The translations under genes were made by a program, and so were the position numbers. From Nicotiana tabacum (Eukaryota > Streptophyta > Magnoliopsida > Solanales > Solanaceae), in assembly GCF_000715075.1 (NCBI RefSeq), contig NC_134095.1, positions 12,962,222-13,026,221 of the forward strand: a stretch of 64,000 bases of DNA, read 5' to 3'. The number at the start of each line of letters is the position of its first letter. The stretch's first letter is position 1. This document shows, in pieces, positions 57,609-64,000 of the stretch. The notes under the pieces were generated by a model that did not search any database, was not told where the DNA came from, and saw nothing but the letters and a program-made list of their open reading frames with translations.

Positions 57609-57774
57609 TCTTATCGGCGAAAACCTTCACAGGCGCCATAAGGCGACGTAAGCTGAGAAATACAAAATGAGAGAGTCTTATCGGTGAAAACCTTCACAGG
57701 CACCATAAGGCGACGGGAGTTGTGAGAAATGAGAGAGCCTTGTTAGTGAAAACCCCGCGAAGGGCACTATAAGG
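57609..57774 (+). repeat. Three tandem covarying hairpins
   Basis: Hairpins at 57609-57643, 57676-57710 and 57738-57774. The 5' arms are TCTTAT-c-GGCG, TCTTAT-c-GGTG and CCTTGT-t-AGTG. The 3' arms are CGCCATAAGG, CACCATAAGG and CACTATAAGG. Each forms a ~10-bp stem with a one-base bulge at the same place and an A-rich/CCTTC-type loop. The arms change together. Repeat period is 62-67 bp. Confidence 0.7.
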
Positions 57775-58684
57775 CGACAAGATAGATTGACGGAAAAGAT
57801 CCGTATTTTGCGAAGAATTGGGCACCTATTTATCCCCAGCAAGTGAAGACATCAGAAAGTTTGATCGACACAAATAGACTGGGTTGATTAATCCGGAATG
57901 CACAACATGATCATTGGAATCGGTTGTATCACCCAGATAAGTTCATTTTTTTGTTCAGAAAGATTTTCTCATTTTTCTATCTTTTCATTTCGTTGTTTAA
58001 AAGAATTTTTCTAGAAATTTATGTTTTAAGGAAGGTCTTTCAGAGCTTACTACCAGTTGCCAAAATGGTACAACATAAAAAGTGAAAAGGTCAGGCAAGA
58101 GACAAGGCAATAAGGCAAAAGACGTGGGTTGCTAGGCCGAATAATACTGTCCTAAAATGGCAAGGAAAGTACGGGGAAGAGCCGGAAAAAAAAATGTTGA
58201 GGAAATTGTAAGCCTAGTTCCAAGACGATCCCCAGAGTACTCCGACCGAATATCGACCAAGCTACGAGGTGGTCGGACAACACAGAAGGGGAAGGGAAGA
58301 AGGGAAAATTCATCTTCGGCAAAATAACCTCCAGAAATTTTTGAGATACAAAATGGTGAAGGGATAAATGGAAAAACCATCCCCAGCAGAATGTTATCCC
58401 CAGCAAATAACATCATCCCCAACAAGTTTTGAGAACGCCGAACAAGAATAAGGGAAAGGGAACAATCATCCCCATCAGGAGTGACATGACCATTCGCCAT
58501 ATTTCAAAAAAAAAAAAAAAAACTAACTAAATTTTCTTTGATTTGAACAGGAAAATAAAGTGTTGATGATGGCCTAAAAATACGCCATAAGAGAGATCGC
58601 CAGAATTGGGGCATAAAATTTTCTGCCACAAGTGGAAATTTTCTCGGAGAATAGAGGAAACAAATTCAAATTATTCTTTACCAA

Positions 58685-59762
58685 TTAGGCACCCACCAGT
58701 ATAATGCGGGAATACATTTCTGTCTTTTCATTTCATGTTCTAGGTCACCCACCAGTAAAATGCGGGAATACATTTAAGTTCTAGGTCGCCCACCAGTATA
58801 ATGCGGGAATACATTCAGTTCTAGGTCGCCCACCAGTAGAATGCGGGAATACATTTCAGTTCTAGGTCGCCCACCAGTAAAATGCGGGAATACATTCATG
58901 TTCTAGGTCGCCCACCAGTAAAATGCGGGAATACTTTCTGTTCTAGGTCGCCCACCAGTAAAATGCGGGAATACATTTCAGTTCTAGGTCGCCCACCAGT
59001 AGAATGCGGGAATACTTTTCTGTTCTAGGTCGCCCACCAGTAAAATGCGGGAATACATTTCAGTTCTAGGTCGCCCACCAGTAAAATGCGGGAATACATT
59101 TCAGTTCTAGGTCGCCCACCAGTAAAATGCGGGAATACATTTCAGTTCTAGGTCGCCCACCAGTAGAATGCGGGAATACTTTTAAGTTCTAGGTCGCCCA
59201 CCAGTATAATGCGGGAATACATTTCGGTTCTAGGTCGCCCACCAGTATAATGCGGGAATACTTTTAAGTTCTAGGTCACCCACCAGTATAATGCGGGAAT
59301 ACTTTTCTGTTCTAGGTCGCCCACCAGTATAATGCGGGCATACATTTCAGTTTTCCATTTCTAGGTCACCCACCAGTATAATGCGGGTATACATTTATGT
59401 TTTCATTTCATGTTCTAGGTCGCCCACAAGTATAATGCGGGAATACATTTAGGTTCTAGGTCGCCCACCAGTATAATGCGGGAATACTTTTAAGTTCTAG
59501 GTCACCCACCAGTATAATGCGGGAATACTTTTCTGTTCTAGGTCGCCCACCAGTATAATGCGGGCATACATTTCAGTTTTCCATTTCTAGGTCACCCACC
59601 AGTATAATGCGGGTATACATTTATGTTTTCATTTCATGTTCTAGGTCACCCACCAGTATAATGCGGGAATACTTTTCTGTTCTAGGTCGCCCACCAGTAA
59701 AATGCGGGAATACATTTCAGTTCTAGGTCGTCCACCAGTATAATGCGGGCATACATTTCATA
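58685..59762 (+). repeat. ~25-copy 41-bp tandem array in the 3' region
   Basis: The unit reads ttctaggtcgcccaccagta, then (a/t/g)aatgcgggaatac, then a variable attt/ctttt tail; most units are 40-41 bp and a few 49-54 bp. I count about 25 copies. The block 59234-59418 is repeated almost exactly at 59459-59643, a higher-order duplication of 225-bp spacing. Tandem repeats in the 3' UTR of plant LTR elements, including Ogre, are a known source of satellite DNA. Confidence 0.93.
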
Positions 59763-60138
59763 ATTTTGCATTGAAGCAACTTTTTAGTCTTGTATTACAG
59801 AGTTTGGAATCAGTAACCCCACCAGAAGGCGGAAGGTTACAACAGGAATCCCCAGCAATAAACAATAAAATTCCCCAGCACCGGGAAGCAGAAGGTTGCA
59901 ACAAGGGGTCCCAGCATAAACTCAAGTCCATGTGTCAAAAGGAAGAAAAGCATCGGAAGAAAAGCACCGAAAGAAATGCAAGCAGACAAGGAAGCAAGGC
60001 AACAAAAATAAATTGTACTCTAGCCTAGCTTCTTGTTTTTTAAGCACGGTGTAACAAGGAGATCGGTAAGCAATAATAATAGCATGCAACAACAGTAACA
60101 TTGCAGTCCAACGGTAGTCCCAGCTACCAAAATTTCCC

Positions 60139-60206
60139 GAACTACATTGACCTGATTCCTGTTTAGCCCAGGATATGTAGGAAACCTTTGAAGCAAAGGT
60201 TCGGTC
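60139..60206 (+). promoter_or_regulatory. Repeated pseudoknot-capable motif, copy D
   Basis: CTACA pairs with TGTAG (60176-60180), a paired change from CTACG/CGTAG. TTGACC pairs with GGTCAA (6 bp), TCCTG with CAGGA (hairpin 1), and AACCTTT with AAAGGTT (7 bp, hairpin 2). It lies 108 bp before the 3' LTR. Confidence 0.7.
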
Positions 60207-60300
60207 AAATCTTTTTCAAAAAAAATGCTTCAACGGAGTACGCGAATGGGCAAAAATCGCTCGCTTTATCTTTGCACGAAAACCCTTCGTGTATCCGGGC

Positions 60301-60313
60301 AAAGAGGGGCAGC
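60301..60313 (+). other. Polypurine tract of the Ogre-like element
   Basis: aaagaggggcagc directly precedes the second LTR (TGTAAGCACG). Position and purine content fit a plus-strand primer. Confidence 0.8.
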
Positions 60314-63300
60314 TGTAAGCACGTGATTTTTGCCCTATATGAGAATTACTCCCAAAAAATTCAAAAATAAAATGATTTTTCTTGGTGTGCCATTTTGTGA
60401 TATTTTGTGACATTTTGAATAATTATTTGTATTTGTCTGTGCGTGTTTATTTGATAAATTAATAAAAAATACAAAAATATGTCGCATTTTGCATGTAGGA
60501 TTTAATTCTATAGTTGTTAGTAATTAAATTTGTTTTACAAAAATTTAAAAATTACAAAAATAAGCATCGTTTGCATTTTTAGCATTTAATGTCCAAATAT
60601 ACAATTTTATGCTTAATTAATACTTAATTGTGCGTTAATTGTTATTGGGAGTTAATTTGCGCTTTTATAACTTAATTTAATTCTTAATAATAGTTTAAGT
60701 ATTTTTATAATTTAGTTTTAGAGAAATAAAAGAAGAAAAGAAAGCAAAAATATAAAGAAAGTCGGAATTAGGCCTCTTCTTCAATTTCAAGCCACAAGCC
60801 CAAAAAAATGGCCCAATCTTCCCTACGACCCAGTCCATTTCGAACTGGGTCGACCCAGTCCATAACCCAAAAGACTCAAACCCCATTTGTCTTTCATTTT
60901 TACAAAACAAAAACAAAACAAAAAAAAAGAAAGAAAAAACCCTAAAAGACCTAAGTCATCCGCCCCCCCCCCCACCTTTGCTTCTTCTTCTCCAAGTTTC
61001 TCCCTAGCATCAATGGCTTCCCTTCCATCCTCCTCACTGCACACACACACATGTCGTCTCCAAGCTGCCCTCCCATGAACAACCTCAGAAACCATGAACG
61101 ACCTCAAAAACCACCAACGCGACTTCATCCTTCTCGCCGTGTCGCGTCGTTTTTTTTACTGTTGCTGCACCCTTTTCTCGACACATCTGCTGCTTCAGTG
61201 ATTGCCATGGCCGTGCTTTAGTTCCTGGACAACTACGCAGTCGATGCCTTGTCGCCGCTACAGCTCCGCTCGTTGCCATGGCTGCTGTCGCGACTGCGTC
61301 TTCTCTTCGTCGCCGGTTGTCGCAGCTACTCCCTCCATCGTGCTGCTGCCGATGCTGCTGCTTCTGTTTCAATCAAATGACCAAACGAACACAGCCATGG
61401 ACGAGCTTCGACGTCGACCATGTCGTCGTCCATGGCTGTCCGCGACGTGTTGCTGCCTTCGCTGCCGGATTGCTGCTGCCGATGCCGTGTTGCCGCTGCT
61501 GCTGCCACTGCTGCCCGTTTTCTTCTTCGCAGCTGCTCCATCGCGGCTGACCATGGACGAGCTTGCTCGTCGCTGCTGCGTTTTCTTCATCTTTCACTGA
61601 TGCTTGTTGCTTCGTCGTCTTCAAGTCCGTTTATGTCCAAGTTTCGTTGGTTTCGTTTAGAGTTCGTTCGATGTTCGTCATTGGTCATTTACGGTTAGTT
61701 GTTCTAAGTTTATTTTCATCCATAATTTGTTTGATATTTTCAGATTTGAAATTAGTATAAGTTTGTTTCATTTTTCATATTTATTTTTAGATAAAAATGG
61801 TTAGTTTAATTATATTGTTGATAGATTTGAATTGAAGATTCAATTAAATTATTTTTTCAGTTTGAGAAGATTTAGTTTTAATATAGAAAAGTGTTAGCTT
61901 AAATCGTTTAAATCCGTTGATTGTTGTTAATATAGATTTAATTCGTGTTTCATCTTGTTTGAAGTTCGTTTTTAATTCAGTGATTTAATGTGAAGTTATG
62001 TTTTGGTTTTAATTTTTGGATCATGCATATTTGTTATAATTTTGTTGGATTTAATTTAAAAAAGATTAATTGATTATTTGAAGATTAGTAATTTGAATAT
62101 GTTTATTTGTTTTGTTTAAGTTTAATTCGAAGTTGAATAAAGCTTGTTTGTTATTGTTGTTAAAGTAGATTCATTCATGTTCCTACTTTGTTTGGATGAT
62201 CTTGAATCCGAATTTTATATAGTTTGATTTCTTGTTTACCATTTATGATTATTGCTTGAATTGTTCTCATAATCTTGTTTAAAGTTTAATATAAGAATTG
62301 TTTGTTGTAATGTTGTTAGAGTTGATGTTAAGTTCAATATTATTGAATTTAAGAATCTGAATATACTTGTTTGATTGTTGTTGTTGTTTAAATCCGAAAA
62401 ATAGGTTTGTTGTTGCCAAAAATATTGTTCAATCAAATTTTGGTTGTTCTTGGTTGTTCAATTTATGTTCATATGATTTGTTGTTGAAATGTTGTTAAAA
62501 TCATGTTCATGTGATATTGTTGTTATGATGTTCATCCATGTTCATATTGTTGTTTGAACATTGTTAGAAATTGATCATATTGACTATATTTTGGTTATGT
62601 TTGATTAAATGATGTGTTATAGCTGATGGGTAGTTTGGTAAATTTGTAATACGATCAGGGGTAGTTTGGTAATTTCAGTAAGGTTGGAAGGGGTAGTTTA
62701 GGAATTGTACATTTTGAAATTGTTTATTTGAAGCATGGGGGACAAAATGAAATGGGGTGGGTTGTGATATGATTATTTAATATAAAGGGGGGACAAGATT
62801 TAAATTAAAGGGGAATCTTGCATTATTTTAAATAAAGCATGGGGGACAAAATATAATGGGGTGGTGTGATATATTTATTTAATGTAATGGGGATGAGTGG
62901 GAAGATAATGGGTTTGGTAGAGAAAGGGATTGATTTGAATTGATTTATGGGATGGGATATATATATGTGAAGTCTTGAACATAAGAAAAAGGACAGACAG
63001 AAAAAAAGAGATTGAAAAAAAAAGGCTGAACATTTATTCCGAAAAAAAAAAACATTGAAACTCTCAAGAAAAGAAAAAACATACAAAGAAAAAAAATTTT
63101 GAAAATTAGAAGAGAAAGTAGTACACACCTGAGAAATATTCTGGTATACAGGTGTAGAAATTAAGGGTTGAAGATTAACTAGCCTTTCAAAAATCTGAAA
63201 ATTTCCTTTGGTTTCTGTCCATTATTTTCGGCATTCCTGGATTTTATTTTGAATTTTTCAAAGCTGTCACTAGGATTTTCGTTGACTGGTTATTGCTGGT

Positions 63301-64000
63301 TATTGTTGCTGTTGCTGTGTTACGTATTACGTTGCTGACTTTCTTCTTCTTATATTGACAATATCAGGTACACAACTGTAATTTTGGCATTTTGTAAGCT
63401 GAAATGAAGAATGGAGTGTTAAATTTTTAATTTAGTTTAATTTAATTTTTGTATTGTATTTAGGTTATTCATGTATTATTATTCTGTAAATCACTGTCAT
63501 CGGCATAACTAGGCATATTATAGCGACATATTAAATAACGCCTTTACCAGATTATTAGGAAATATATTTAAGCCTGATTATTAATTAAAACTGTTTAATA
63601 AAAAAAAATAGAAGAAATAACGTAAAAATGGCGTTATTGAATCAGTTTGGCAAAAAATTAACTAAGTTCCTTATGCAGAAGGTTTTTCATCAACGATAAG
63701 TTAATCCGAATCATGTAGTTAATTTCAGTTATAACATGAATTAGTTTGCAAACAAGTATTAGGACATGATGAATTAAAACAAAGTTAGTTAATGTTAAAT
63801 TGTTTAAATTTTTAGAAATATGATTTAGTACTCAAGTTTTTGTTTTTATTTCTTTCAATTTTCAGTATTTACAAATAATTAGTTTCAATAAGCTTAAGTC
63901 TTACTAATAATTTGAATTTTAATCCAACTATGGGATAATTAGTTTTTTTTTATTATTTTTATTTTTTTACTTTCCGATAATTCCATGTTGTATCTATGAT
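60314..64000 (+). repeat. 3' LTR of the Ogre-like element, truncated by window end
   Basis: Matches 41347-45035 almost base for base. Substitutions seen by eye: catgtggg/catggggg near 62737, actggg/actagg near 63273, ttttattt/tttgtttt near 63842, and tttgcaa/tttacaa near 63871. The remaining differences are length changes in homopolymers. The last ~820 bp should lie outside the window. Confidence 0.95.

Larger units (their letters stand above)
56962..60300 (+). other. 3' untranslated region of the Ogre-like element
   Basis: 3.3 kb with no credible gene. In order it holds pseudoknot motif C (57173-57229), three covarying hairpins (57609-57774), a 'ccccagca(a)' and 'catccccagcag'-rich segment (57820-58470), the 41-bp tandem array (58685-59762), and motif D (60139-60206). 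Small frames (58500-58132 minus, 59771-60028 plus) have no domain and are not called as genes. Confidence 0.75.
41347..64000 (+). mobile_element. Ogre/Tat-type Ty3/gypsy retrotransposon, ~23.5 kb, truncated by window end
   Basis: Order: 4505-bp LTR, PBS, 1.3-kb leader, ORF1 (685 residues), gag, gag-protease with G-patch, predicted 164-nt intron, RT/RNase H/archaeal-type RNase H/integrase, 3.35-kb structured 3' region, PPT, second LTR. An extra ORF upstream of gag, a second RNase H between the first RNase H and integrase, an intron before RT, 3' tandem repeats and >20 kb size are the known hallmarks of Ogre elements in the Tat clade. The second LTR starts 18967 bp after the first. If equal in length it would end near 64818, ~820 bp beyond the window. 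The 5-mer before it is gctac; the matching duplication cannot be seen. Confidence 0.93.

Noticed and set aside
58685..59762. CRISPR array
   Set aside because: Units are contiguous 41-bp tandem copies without unique spacers, inside a plant retrotransposon 3' region.
46756..60206. Reading the four-copy motif as tRNA genes or hammerhead ribozymes
   Set aside because: No TPsiC/anticodon layout and no CUGAUGA...GAAA core; the helices interleave instead of forming a cloverleaf.

Overview
This is nuclear DNA of a flowering plant, almost certainly Solanaceae and plausibly Nicotiana. The case rests on spliced plant genes with AT-rich introns, RTE LINE tails ending in (TTG)n, MITE families with termini like 'gtttggccatgaa', a Tekay-type chromovirus and a very large Ogre/Tat-type element. 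The genus is inferred from repeat content, not proven. Only two host protein genes are supported; most of the window is transposable elements.

Layout. (1) 1-6350, minus strand: a RING-H2 E3 ligase gene of the MBR1/MBR2 family, reconstructed as five coding exons (731 residues) plus spliced 5' leader exons. (2) 6350-14222: AT-rich intergenic DNA with a degenerate ~165-bp tandem repeat, MITE remnants and a dead RTE LINE. (3) 14223-27679: a Ty3/gypsy chromovirus (Tekay/Del-like) in minus orientation, broken by stops and frameshifts. Its gag is split by a 3.0-kb solo LTR of the Ogre/Tat type. (4) 27775-30172: a second RTE LINE fragment, plus strand, interrupted by a hAT remnant that still carries a broken BED zinc finger. 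(5) 30173-36600: intergenic DNA with a 681-bp Mutator-like MITE (9-bp target duplication) and a dimeric ~2 x 120-bp tandem array. (6) 36683-39367, minus strand: a three-exon, 279-residue NAC-domain transcription factor with a TATA box. (7) 41347 to the window end: a ~23-kb Ogre/Tat element with a 4505-bp 5' LTR, PBS, extra ORF1, gag, protease with G-patch, a predicted 164-nt intron, an RT / RNase H / archaeal-type RNase H / integrase ORF, a long structured 3' region, PPT, and a second LTR cut by the window end.

Most interesting: the Ogre-like element looks very young. The two LTRs show about four substitutions in ~3.7 kb by eye, and pol is uninterrupted. It also carries non-coding structure that ordinary annotation does not explain. 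A ~60-70 nt motif occurs four times, once in each non-coding segment beside an ORF or the 3' LTR. Its copies keep the same pseudoknot-capable pairing while the paired bases change. A second covarying hairpin is repeated three times in tandem after pol, followed by about 25 copies of a 41-bp repeat. A ~210-bp block near the LTR 3' end is almost identical between this element and the otherwise dissimilar solo LTR.

All coordinates, splice sites and pairings were read by eye. No alignment, folding or database search was run.
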